A stretch of DNA of 37,967 nt from Flavobacterium azizsancarii. Its GTDB lineage: Bacteria > Bacteroidota > Bacteroidia > Flavobacteriales > Flavobacteriaceae. The stretch lies in NCBI RefSeq assembly GCF_027980145.1, contig NZ_JAMZNK010000050.1, positions 1 to 37,967 on the forward strand, in the 5' to 3' direction. Each line of letters opens with the position of its first letter. The stretch's first letter is position 1. Position numbers and translations under genes: made by a program. Below are positions 25,657-33,989 of this stretch, one piece after another. Under the pieces are notes generated by a model. The model saw only the letters and a program-made list of their open reading frames with translations. It was not told the DNA's origin and searched no databases.

Positions 25657-27375
25657 ATGAATATATTTATAAAAATTACACTCTCGTGTCTTTTAGTACT
25701 AAGTTTAAGCACGACCGCACAAGTAAAACAACAAAATATTCCTCGTGTAGACCAAATGCCCAATCTACCACAACCCTTAAAAATCATCGATTATAAAAAA
25801 CTTGCTTTAGATTTTGATAAAACTGTATATGATTTTAATGCCAAAGGCAAATATTGGCCAATGGTATGGATGGACGACAGCCAAAAAAACTTCCCACAAA
25901 AAGTAGTAGGATTGTATACCGCTGTTGCCGATGTAAGACAAGGACCCGATCATAACAACGGAATGTTTCATGAAGCACTTGCAACAATGGGCGCTACTCT
26001 AGGCGCCACTTTGGTGGGTATTGACAAAAATCAGCCAGATCGTAATTATGTTGGAATGCTTAAAAACTATTTCAATAAAGAAACCAACTGGAATATTATG
26101 ATGAATAATACCTGCCCTGAAGTTGCTTTACTGGGCGGTGGTTATGGTCGTGACTGGTGGTATGACGTATATCCTAACCTTTTGTTCTTTGCGGTTTATG
26201 ACAAATATCCTAACGAACCTGGTTTTACAGAAATAGCACGAACTATTGCCGATAAATTTTATGAAGCCGATGTAATTTTAAATGGAAATTATAATTATTC
26301 TTATTTCGATTATAATAAAATGACACCAATGACCAACAACATCTGTACACAACCAGATGCTGCTGCCGGACATGCCTGGGTTTTGTATATGGCGTATAAA
26401 AAATTTGGAGATGCTAAATATTTAAAAGGAGCAAAAAGCGCATTATCGGCATTAGAATCACAATCAAAAAATCCTACTTATGAAGTTTTGATGCCTTTTG
26501 GAGCTTATATGGCTGCAAGAATTAATGCAGAACAAGATGCAAAATACGACACAAACAAAATGCTCGATTGGTCTTTTGACGGAACACCAATCTGTCGTGA
26601 AGGTTGGGGCGCATTAGTAGGTAACTGGAACGGGATAGATATATCAGGAACTTTTGGCAGTACGGTAGATCACGGTGGTTACGGATTTCTGATGAATACT
26701 TACGACGCTGCATGGCCGTTAGTACCAATGGTTAGATACGATCAGTCCTATGCAACTGCAATAGGAAAATGGATGCTCAATGCTGCAAATGCTTCTCGTT
26801 TTTTCTACCCGCAATATATGCCAAAAGAACACCAGACCATTCCGGAACTTGCCGAAGTTACCAAAGGTGTAATTGGTTATGAAGGAATCATCAAACAATC
26901 AAGTTATAAAGAATACGAAAACCTAAAAGGTCCTGTAGCACAAGGTGACGGTCCGCTTTGGGTATTGGGAGAAAACCCTAAAGAATCTCAGTTTAGTGTA
27001 TATGGAAGTGGACATGTAGGTATTTTTGGAAGTATTATCCGTGAAACCGATGTTAGCGGAATATTACAATTAGATCTATTGGCAACAGACTTTTTTAGTG
27101 ATAAAGCCTATCCATCTTACTTATATTATAACCCCTATACAACAAGCAAAACCATTACTGTGAAAACGGAGAAAGGCAAAAAAGTAGATTTATACAATAC
27201 CGTTTCAGGAAGTTTTGTAGCCCGAAATGTTACTTCATCGGCCAAAATCAATATCGCAGCGTTAGGTTCAGCTGTAATCGTTTGTGTTCCTGCCGGAGGA
27301 AAAATAACTCATTCAGGAGAAAAAATGCTGGTTGATGGTGTAGTTGTAGATTATAAATCAAAAGAGAAAAACTAA
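25657..27375 (+). CDS. Secreted protein of unknown family, candidate glycan-active enzyme
   Basis: This 572-residue protein has a type I signal peptide (cut after about residue 21, TTAQ), so it is periplasmic or exported. I do not recognise a family. Residues 40-400 are rich in helices with aromatic, Gly-rich turns. Examples are DHNNGMFHEALATMGATLG (98-116), GGGYGRDWWYD (160-170), TQPDAAAGHAWVLYMAY (231-247), REGWGALVGNW (314-324) and DHGGYGFLMNTYD (338-350). This is the look of an alpha/alpha-toroid enzyme. The last 100 residues are beta-rich (VDLYNTVSGSFVARNV), like the C-terminal beta domain of many glycosidases and lyases. Candidate acids are Glu106, Asp166, Glu315, Asp338 and Asp350. It lies between the MFS and GH13 genes of the PUL. 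Confidence 0.6.
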   Translation: MNIFIKITLSCLLVLSLSTTAQVKQQNIPRVDQMPNLPQPLKIIDYKKLALDFDKTVYDFNAKGKYWPMVWMDDSQKNFPQKVVGLYTAVADVRQGPDHNNGMFHEALATMGATLGATLVGIDKNQPDRNYVGMLKNYFNKETNWNIMMNNTCPEVALLGGGYGRDWWYDVYPNLLFFAVYDKYPNEPGFTEIARTIADKFYEADVILNGNYNYSYFDYNKMTPMTNNICTQPDAAAGHAWVLYMAYKKFGDAKYLKGAKSALSALESQSKNPTYEVLMPFGAYMAARINAEQDAKYDTNKMLDWSFDGTPICREGWGALVGNWNGIDISGTFGSTVDHGGYGFLMNTYDAAWPLVPMVRYDQSYATAIGKWMLNAANASRFFYPQYMPKEHQTIPELAEVTKGVIGYEGIIKQSSYKEYENLKGPVAQGDGPLWVLGENPKESQFSVYGSGHVGIFGSIIRETDVSGILQLDLLATDFFSDKAYPSYLYYNPYTTSKTITVKTEKGKKVDLYNTVSGSFVARNVTSSAKINIAALGSAVIVCVPAGGKITHSGEKMLVDGVVVDYKSKEKN

Positions 27376-27404
27376 AGTCAATTTACAAGATTCCATTTTA
27401 GTAT

Positions 27405-27431
27405 CCTGACAGGTTTTAAAAACCTGTTAGG
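27405..27431. repeat. 27-bp palindrome, copy 1
   Basis: An imperfect copy of a 27-bp palindrome (CCTGACAGG...CCTGTTAGG) lies 29 bp after the 572-residue ORF. Two further copies flank the terminator between the cupin and GH13 lipoprotein genes. Confidence 0.8.
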
Positions 27432-27520
27432 TATTTCCACTTATATAAAATAGTAAAAACTATCTACGTCAAAGATTTTTTTTACGAACTACAAAACGAA
27501 TTTATCAAACCTAAAATGTT

Positions 27521-29146
27521 ATGAAATCGAATCTATTCAAAAGTATCTTCTTTTTTCTATTAATGATAAATGCAAATCCAACTTTTGCACAAACAACAGT
27601 AGAACAAAAATGGTGGAAGGAATCTGTTTTTTATCAAATCTATATGCCAAGCTATGCAGATAGCAATGGCGACGGATATGGCGATTTTAAAGGAATGACT
27701 CAAAAACTAGACTACTTAAAAGATTTGGGAATAAAAGGCATTTGGCTTACCCCCTTTCTGACTTCTCCAAAAGTAGATAACGGTTATGATATTGCAAATT
27801 ATTATGAAGTTGATCCAACTTATGGCAGCAAAACCGATTTTGATACTTTTTTAAAAGAAGCCCATAAACGAGGTATTAAAGTAATTATAGATATGGTTTT
27901 TAATCATACTTCTACCGATAGCAAATGGTTTCAGGAATCCAGGAAATCAAAAGATAACCCTTATCGTGATTATTATGTCTGGAAAGACGAACCTAACAAT
28001 TGGGAATCCTTTTTTGGTGGAACAGCCTGGGAAAAAGACAGCATAACCAATCAATATTACTATCATAAATTTGATAAAAGAATGGCCGATCTTAACTGGT
28101 CGAATCCAAAAGTCGTTTCTGAGATTCAAAATGTACTGCGTTTTTGGCTTGATGCCGGAGTAGATGGTTTTCGACTGGATGTAATTAATTTTCTAACTAC
28201 AAACGGAATCACAAAAGAGAACCCAATAAAAGACGGAAAACAAGATCATATAAACGATATCGATCAGGAAGGGGTAAAAAATGCTATGCGTATTATAAAG
28301 TCTACTGTAAGCGAGTATCAAAACCGCTTTATTGTGGGAGAAATAGGAAGTGATAAAATCGAAGTTTTAAAACAATACCAATCTCAGGATTTACTAGATG
28401 TTGTTTTTAATTTCAATTTTGGAAGTATCAAAGAATTTTCGACTCAACGCATTTTTGATGAATTGAAAAGCATGGAGAAAAACATGAGTAATTATCCAAC
28501 CTTATTCTTTGGAAGTCATGATATGCCAAGAATGATTGATCGATTAGCTAATGGTGATACAGACAGAGCCACGGCATTAGCAGCTTTGATTCTTACTGCC
28601 AAAGGAGTTCCGTTTATTTATTATGGCGAAGAAATTGGGATGCACAATATCATCGCTCAAAATATAGATGAAATGGTCGACATACAAGGAAGAACACATT
28701 ATCAACTTGCACTTGATCAGGGCAAGAACAGTACCGAAGCACTTCTCGAAGGAAATGAACACAATCGCGACAAATCCCGTAGTCCGATGCAATGGAATGG
28801 AAATGCTTTTACAGGATTTTCTAACGCTAAAACCTGGATTAAAATTAATCCAGATTACAAGAAAACAAATGTGGCTGTAATGAAAGCGCAAAAAAACTCT
28901 ATTCTTAATTCTTATAAAAAATTAATAACTTTACGAAACAACGAAAAGACGCTTCAATATGGTGATTATGAAAGCCTTGAACTTAAGGGAGATCAAATAT
29001 CATTTACAAGATCCTTTCAAAAAGATAAAATTACTGTTATAATTAACTTTGGTTTAAAAACAGAAATAACAGTTCCGTCAGGCGCAACCTTATTAATGGG
29101 AAGCAAATTCTTAAAACCAAATAGCTTTATCATTTACAGAAACTAA
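27521..29146 (+). CDS. GH13 oligo-1,6-glucosidase-like alpha-glucosidase
   Basis: This is a 541-residue secreted enzyme with a signal peptide ending at TFAQ (about 24). The GH13 regions are intact: DMVFNHT (124-130), GFRLDV with nucleophile Asp220, IVGEIG with acid/base Glu274, and SHDMPR with Asp334. The last region reads SHDMPR rather than the usual NHDQPR. Val221 after the nucleophile matches the Val of isomaltases and oligo-1,6-glucosidases, whereas maltases have Thr, so alpha-1,6 bonds are the likely target. NGDGYGDFKG (49-58) is the region of the usual Ca site. Most oligo-1,6-glucosidases are cytosolic, so export is notable. The next gene starts 12 bp later. Confidence 0.9.
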   Translation: MKSNLFKSIFFFLLMINANPTFAQTTVEQKWWKESVFYQIYMPSYADSNGDGYGDFKGMTQKLDYLKDLGIKGIWLTPFLTSPKVDNGYDIANYYEVDPTYGSKTDFDTFLKEAHKRGIKVIIDMVFNHTSTDSKWFQESRKSKDNPYRDYYVWKDEPNNWESFFGGTAWEKDSITNQYYYHKFDKRMADLNWSNPKVVSEIQNVLRFWLDAGVDGFRLDVINFLTTNGITKENPIKDGKQDHINDIDQEGVKNAMRIIKSTVSEYQNRFIVGEIGSDKIEVLKQYQSQDLLDVVFNFNFGSIKEFSTQRIFDELKSMEKNMSNYPTLFFGSHDMPRMIDRLANGDTDRATALAALILTAKGVPFIYYGEEIGMHNIIAQNIDEMVDIQGRTHYQLALDQGKNSTEALLEGNEHNRDKSRSPMQWNGNAFTGFSNAKTWIKINPDYKKTNVAVMKAQKNSILNSYKKLITLRNNEKTLQYGDYESLELKGDQISFTRSFQKDKITVIINFGLKTEITVPSGATLLMGSKFLKPNSFIIYRN

Positions 29147-29158
29147 AACAGCATTAAA

Positions 29159-29674
29159 ATGAATTTCAATTTATCTCCAAATATAGAAAAAACAGCAGTT
29201 TTTGAACAAATTGCAACAGCTCTGCAAAAAGAAAACTTCACCATTATAAACCAAGATCAAACACGCCCTTGGGGAGGATTTTTCGTTATCGATGAATCAC
29301 AAGCCGGAGCATTTGCTGAAAAATTCTTTCCGCATCTTGAAATGTCAGCCATTAAGATTACGAATAAATTGAGTCCGAAAATTCTAATTGTCGCGCCTCA
29401 CAAACGATTATCATGGCAATATCACTTTCGCAGAGCCGAAATATGGAAGGTCCTTGACGGAATTGTAGGCGTTAAAACGAGTGCTACAGACGAAGAAGGA
29501 GAAATTCAGGAACTTGCTCCCGGGGCATTTATTAAATTAGAAAAAGGAGAACGTCATCGTTTAATTGGCCTAGAAACCTGGGGGATTGTAGCCGAAATTT
29601 GGCAGCATACCAATCCTGACAATCCATCTGATGAGGATGATATTGTTCGTGTTCAGGACGATTTTGGAAGATAA
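29159..29674 (+). CDS. Stand-alone phosphomannose isomerase type II-like cupin
   Basis: This 171-residue cytoplasmic cupin resembles the C-terminal isomerase domain of bifunctional GDP-mannose pyrophosphorylase/phosphomannose isomerases. The marks are RPWGGFFVID, then IVAPHKRLSWQYHFRRAEIWKVLDG (about 78-102; metal-ligand His residues and Glu), GAFIKLEKGERHRLIG (about 121-136), and the highly typical end EDDIVRVQDDFGR. Homologues interconvert mannose 6-phosphate and fructose 6-phosphate. In a GH130 operon this would connect released mannose to glycolysis. It is 12 bp after the GH13 gene. An alternative label seen for such proteins is phosphoheptose isomerase, and the activity is inferred. Confidence 0.75.
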   Translation: MNFNLSPNIEKTAVFEQIATALQKENFTIINQDQTRPWGGFFVIDESQAGAFAEKFFPHLEMSAIKITNKLSPKILIVAPHKRLSWQYHFRRAEIWKVLDGIVGVKTSATDEEGEIQELAPGAFIKLEKGERHRLIGLETWGIVAEIWQHTNPDNPSDEDDIVRVQDDFGR

Positions 29675-29704
29675 AATAATCTTTTTTTTAATAAGGTTTA
29701 TTAT

Positions 29705-29731
29705 CCTAACAGGTTTTTAAAACCTGTTAGG
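29705..29731. repeat. 27-bp palindrome, copy 2
   Basis: This is a perfect palindromic copy (CCTAACAGG...CCTGTTAGG) 30 bp after the cupin stop codon. An extended stem with a T-rich context could help end transcription. Confidence 0.85.
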
Positions 29732-29790
29732 TATTTATATATAAATTTACAAGATCAGTTTGGAAGATAAATATCTACCAATCGTAAAAT

Positions 29791-29838
29791 AAAAAAGCCT
29801 TGTTTTATGAACTGGAATTCACAAAACAAGGCTTTTTT
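29791..29838. terminator. Bidirectional terminator between convergent genes
   Basis: AAAAAAGCCTTGTTTT and its complement AAAACAAGGCTTTTTT form a 16-bp stem, with inner TGAA/TTCA arms. A-runs and T-runs on the two sides allow termination in both directions, for the cupin (+) and for the GH13 lipoprotein (-). Confidence 0.93.
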
Positions 29839-29890
29839 ATACTACAAGATTTTTTCTACTTTGTAGATATTATGATCAAACTATTAAATA

Positions 29891-29917
29891 CCTAACAGGT
29901 TTTAAAAACCTGTTAGG
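29891..29917. repeat. 27-bp palindrome, copy 3
   Basis: This is the same palindrome as at 29705, centred 186 bp away on the other side of the terminator, 5 bp past the end of the GH13 lipoprotein gene. The core differs only in the position of A and T in the central run. Confidence 0.85.
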
Positions 29918-29921
29918 ATAA

Positions 29922-31793
29922 CTATTTCAATTCATAAATAAATGATTCTGATGGAGCTATTCTAACTTTAGCACTACCCTCACCATTACTTACATTCAGT
30001 TTTATTTTATTCTGCAGATACAATTGATCTTTCAACTCATATTCCCCATCTTTCAAATTCCATTTTGAAATAATATCAGCAGGGATTTTCAATTCAAATT
30101 CACTCGTTTTTTCAGATGAAAAATTAGCTACAACAATCAACTTTTGATTTGCTGACCAACGTACATACGAATAAAGTAGTTCATCATAGCCAGCATTGTT
30201 CTGACGGTTTACAGATTGAATTTCCTGAAAGCTTCCCATTAACGCCGGGCTGTTAATCGAGAAGTTCAACAATCTCTTATAAAAATCACGCAGGTTTTTT
30301 TCTGAATCACAAAGTTGACCTCCGTCAAATTTCCCATCATTCATCCAACGCTGATGATTTGGAACACCAATATAATCAAATATAGAAGTTCTTGTAGGTT
30401 TCCCAAATCCAGCATTTTCATTTCCGGCCTCTCCTACTTCCTGTCCAAAATAAACCATTGTTGGTGAAGTGCTAATCGTGGTAGAAACGACCATTAAAGG
30501 TTTTCCGCGTTCCGGAGTTCCTGCAAAATCAGGACTTGCCAAGCGCTGTTCGTCATGATTGTCTAAAAAATGCAGCATATTATGTTCAATATCCGACATG
30601 CCTTTTTGAATCTCAGATAACCCATCAGGCGAAGATTTTCCGCGAATCACATCTTTCAACTTATCATAAGTCTCTACTTTATCATACAAATAATCCATTT
30701 TCCCCAAACGAATATAATTGCGGTATTCATTAGGATTATATACTTCTGCTAATAAAAAAGCTTTTGGATTTTCCGTTTTGATTGCAGAATTCATATAACT
30801 CCAGAATTCATACGGAACCATTTCGGCCATATCATAACGAAAACCATCAACCCCTTTTGCTGTCCAATACAAAGCGATCGATTTGAATTTCTTCCAGGAA
30901 TCAGGCATATCTTTATCCTGCCAAAAAGCAAAATGCTCCTGATACGATTTCTGATCAAATCCAGCCGGAAGTTCAGGAAAATCTTTAGAACCATCCGGAC
31001 GAATGCCGTAATTTACTTTTACAGTTTCATACCAGTCATTTTGATCCGGCTTTACTTTACGAGAACCATTTCCTGTCCATTTTGCAGGATTTTCATCAAA
31101 TACGCCATCAACAAGCGGATTCTTTTCTCCGTTTAACGGAATATCATTGTCCGGAATTTCAAAATGATTGTTTGGTATATAATAAAAGTTATTATCGCGT
31201 TTGTATTCAACATTTACATCGTCATCAGCACCAAAATCTTTAACACCTTCGGGATTATTTTTTCCTTCATATTTTCTTGCAATATGATTGGGAACAATAT
31301 CAATAATCAATTTCAAACCCGCTTTATGTGTACGATCAATCAAATCTTCAAATTCCTGTAATCTGTTTGCAGGATTTACTGCCAGATCCGGATTTACATT
31401 ATAATAGTCTTTTACGGCATAAGGCGATCCTGCGCGGCCTTTTACAACTTCAGGATCATCATCAGAAATTCCGTATGCTTTATAATCTCCAACCAAAGCG
31501 TGATGCGGTACGCCAGTGTACCATATATAGGTAACACCTAAATCTTTTATTTCATGAAGTGCTTTATCTGTAAAATCATTAAATTTTCCAACACCGTTTT
31601 CTTCAATTGTTCCCCATGGTTTGTTTGTTGCAATTTTGTTTCCAAACAAACGGGTAAAAACCTGATAAACTACAATTTTCTTATCAGTAGTAACTTCTTC
31701 TTTTGCTGTATTCATTTTTAAATCTTTGGTTTTACATGCAGTAAAGAGCATGGTTGCAGCCATTCCTGCAACAAAAACTTTTTTATTTATCAT
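29922..31793 (-). CDS. GH13 alpha-amylase family lipoprotein
   Basis: This is a 623-residue lipoprotein (lipobox LFTAC, Cys20), so it is probably outer-membrane attached like SusG-type amylases. The catalytic regions are DIVPNH (165-170), GFRYDMAEMV with nucleophile Asp321, LLAEVYN with acid/base Glu350, and FLDNHDEQR with Asp414. An insertion (about 205-290) between regions I and II carries DNDIPLNG and long loops. A C-terminal beta domain follows (about 540-623). The subfamily is not certain. It is encoded alone, convergent to the PUL operon, and probably makes the first cuts of an alpha-glucan-type substrate outside the cell. Confidence 0.9.
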   Translation of the reverse strand: MINKKVFVAGMAATMLFTACKTKDLKMNTAKEEVTTDKKIVVYQVFTRLFGNKIATNKPWGTIEENGVGKFNDFTDKALHEIKDLGVTYIWYTGVPHHALVGDYKAYGISDDDPEVVKGRAGSPYAVKDYYNVNPDLAVNPANRLQEFEDLIDRTHKAGLKLIIDIVPNHIARKYEGKNNPEGVKDFGADDDVNVEYKRDNNFYYIPNNHFEIPDNDIPLNGEKNPLVDGVFDENPAKWTGNGSRKVKPDQNDWYETVKVNYGIRPDGSKDFPELPAGFDQKSYQEHFAFWQDKDMPDSWKKFKSIALYWTAKGVDGFRYDMAEMVPYEFWSYMNSAIKTENPKAFLLAEVYNPNEYRNYIRLGKMDYLYDKVETYDKLKDVIRGKSSPDGLSEIQKGMSDIEHNMLHFLDNHDEQRLASPDFAGTPERGKPLMVVSTTISTSPTMVYFGQEVGEAGNENAGFGKPTRTSIFDYIGVPNHQRWMNDGKFDGGQLCDSEKNLRDFYKRLLNFSINSPALMGSFQEIQSVNRQNNAGYDELLYSYVRWSANQKLIVVANFSSEKTSEFELKIPADIISKWNLKDGEYELKDQLYLQNKIKLNVSNGEGSAKVRIAPSESFIYELK

Positions 31794-32053
31794 ATTCTTT
31801 TTATAAACTAATTCTTTTCTAAATTCAAAATCAAACGATTAATTTTAGAAACCATTTCCTAAATTTAGACTAATTTTTAAATGAAGAAGAAACTAAAATC
31901 AATTTTGTGCCCATTTCAGTATAAAAAACCAAACTATAACGAAAGAGTAACTGATTTTGTTGATAAATTAAAACTTGAACACAGGTTTCAAAATGCATTA
32001 TTTTTTGATTTATAAATTAATCTTAATATCAGTAAAGGTTGTAACCTTTTTCA

Positions 32054-32061
32054 TAAATTTG
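32054..32061 (+). promoter_or_regulatory. Candidate -7 promoter box for the OstA-like gene
   Basis: TAAATTTG fits TAnnTTTG exactly, 17 bp before the TTG start. No TTTG sits at the standard upstream distance; GGTTGTAACC just before is a small palindrome. Confidence 0.4.
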
Positions 32062-32077
32062 ACAAAAATTTAATCCA

Positions 32078-33763
32078 TTGAAGAAATCACTATTTTTCAT
32101 ATCCCATTGTTTGCTATTGTTAAGCGTTCAATTCATTTTTGCTCAAGCACCAAAGCCAAAAACAATTAATATTGAAAATGCTGATTTGGTAGAAGTCAAT
32201 GAAGTCTTAGTACCTGACGGAATTTTATTGACCGGAAATGTAAAAGTAAATCATGACGGGATTGTATTAACGTGTAATAAGGCTTATGTTTTTAAGAAAG
32301 AAAACTATCTTAAAGCATTTGGAAATGTACAGTTAGTTCAAGGTGATACTTTATTCCTGAACAGTAAATATGCAGAATATAGCGGAAATTCAAAAAAAGC
32401 TTTTGCTACCGGTGATGCCGTTATGACTTCTCCAGATGCTACTTTACGAACAGATACTATCAATTTTGACAGAAACATCCAGCAGGTTTTTTACAATACA
32501 AAAGGTACAATCGTTAATAAAGACAATACTTTAGTTAGTAAATCAGGAAGGTATTTTGCTGAGGAGAAAAAATTTCAATTCCTGACAGCAGTTACCATTA
32601 CAAATCCTAAATATGTTATAAAATCAAATCATTTAGATTATTATAGTAATTCAGGACACACCTATTTATTTGGTCCCTCAACAATTACAAGTGAGGCCAA
32701 TTATATTTATACAGAAAAAGGATTCTACGATACAAAGAAAAACCTGGCGCATTTTTTAAGGAAGTCCTACATAAAATACGATGACCGCCTTATAGAAGGA
32801 GATAGTTTGTATTACAATCGAAATATAGAATTTGCATCGGCAACCAGAAATGTAAAAATTACAGACTCCATTAATCGCGGAATTGTAAAGGGGCATTATG
32901 CTGAGATTTTCAAACTAAAAGATTCGATGTTTGTCACTAAAAGAGCTGTAGCCATAAATCTTGTAGAAAAAGATTCTGTTTATATTCATGGCCAAAAACT
33001 AATGGTAACCGGAAAAGAAGGCGAAAGAATTTTAAGAGCTTTTAAGAATGTTCGTTTTTACAAAATAGATATGAGCGGTAAATGCGACTCCATACATTCA
33101 AATTCGAAAACTGCTTTGACAAAATTAATTGGGAATCCAATCCTATGGAATGGCGAAAGCCAGATTACCGGGGATCTTATGCATTTAATTGGCGATAATA
33201 CAACCAAGAAACTAGATTCCTTAAGAGTAATCAACAACACTTTTATAGTCTCGCGGGATACGCTCGGCACCGGTTATAATCAGGTCAAGGGGCTAAATTT
33301 ATTCGGAAAATTCAAAGATGGAAAATTACATGATGTTGATGTCATAAAAAACACTGAGGTCGTCTATTATATGCGGAACGATAATAACGAACTTATTGGA
33401 ATCAATAAAAACGTAAGCAGTAAAATCAATCTTATCCTGGAAAACAATGATATCGAAACCATTACTTTTTTTAATAAAGTAGATGGCGATATTTACCCTG
33501 AAGCAGATTTACCTGAAAATGCGCGTAAACTAAAAGGCTTACGCTGGCGTGGAGACGAGCGAATAAAATCGAAAGATGATATTTTTACCGCCGAAGACAA
33601 TGAACTCAACGACAAATTAGTACAAGAAGGAAAAGATCAGGAAGCTAAAGACAAAGATACCCCGATGAAAGTCAGGAAAGAAACTTTGGATTACGACAAA
33701 AAGAAACCCGCTGTTAAAACAAGTACTACGAAAGCAAGCACTACTGCTAAGACTAAGAAATAG
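32078..33763 (+). CDS. OstA-like protein (LptA-related)
   Basis: This 561-residue protein has a signal peptide (to about 23, FIFAQ) and an OstA_2/LptA-like beta-jellyroll pattern. The pattern is repeated strands around GNVKVNHDGIVLTCNKAYVFKKENYLKAFGNVQLVQGDTL, then GTIVNKDNTLVSKSGRYF and FGPSTITSEA. Bacteroidota homologues are taken to work in lipopolysaccharide or lipooligosaccharide transport across the periplasm. The C-terminal 70 residues are lysine-rich and low-complexity (KDKDTPMKVRKE...TKASTTAKTKK). The start is TTG at 32078; no ATG gives the signal peptide. It is probably transcribed alone. Confidence 0.85.
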   Translation: MKKSLFFISHCLLLLSVQFIFAQAPKPKTINIENADLVEVNEVLVPDGILLTGNVKVNHDGIVLTCNKAYVFKKENYLKAFGNVQLVQGDTLFLNSKYAEYSGNSKKAFATGDAVMTSPDATLRTDTINFDRNIQQVFYNTKGTIVNKDNTLVSKSGRYFAEEKKFQFLTAVTITNPKYVIKSNHLDYYSNSGHTYLFGPSTITSEANYIYTEKGFYDTKKNLAHFLRKSYIKYDDRLIEGDSLYYNRNIEFASATRNVKITDSINRGIVKGHYAEIFKLKDSMFVTKRAVAINLVEKDSVYIHGQKLMVTGKEGERILRAFKNVRFYKIDMSGKCDSIHSNSKTALTKLIGNPILWNGESQITGDLMHLIGDNTTKKLDSLRVINNTFIVSRDTLGTGYNQVKGLNLFGKFKDGKLHDVDVIKNTEVVYYMRNDNNELIGINKNVSSKINLILENNDIETITFFNKVDGDIYPEADLPENARKLKGLRWRGDERIKSKDDIFTAEDNELNDKLVQEGKDQEAKDKDTPMKVRKETLDYDKKKPAVKTSTTKASTTAKTKK

Positions 33764-33989
33764 TTTTCAGTCGCAGTTTTCAGTTTAATTGCTTTACCTT
33801 AAAATTAGTCGCAGTCTCAGTTCTCTGCCTATAAAACTCTGCGCGCTTTGCATTTTAATAATACAAACTTGATTTAAAACTTAGTGAACTTTGCATAAAA
33901 CTTTACGATCTTTGCAGATAAATTCAGTCATAGTCTCAGTTTTCATTCAACTTGAAACATGAAACCTGAAACTTTTAAAACAAATAACA
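33764..33989. repeat. Low-complexity CTTTGC/CAGT-rich spacer
   Basis: The spacer contains degenerate repeated words: CAGTCGCAG, CAGTCATAGTCTCAG, CTTTGCAT and TCTTTGCAG. Similar words occur at 4117-4190. It has no ORF. Such tracts are familiar between Flavobacterium genes and may be worn repeats. Confidence 0.5.

Noticed and set aside
28577..28891. Antisense ORF of 104 codons opposite the GH13 gene
   Set aside because: It overlaps conserved catalytic-domain sequence in the opposite frame, with no start context or family match.
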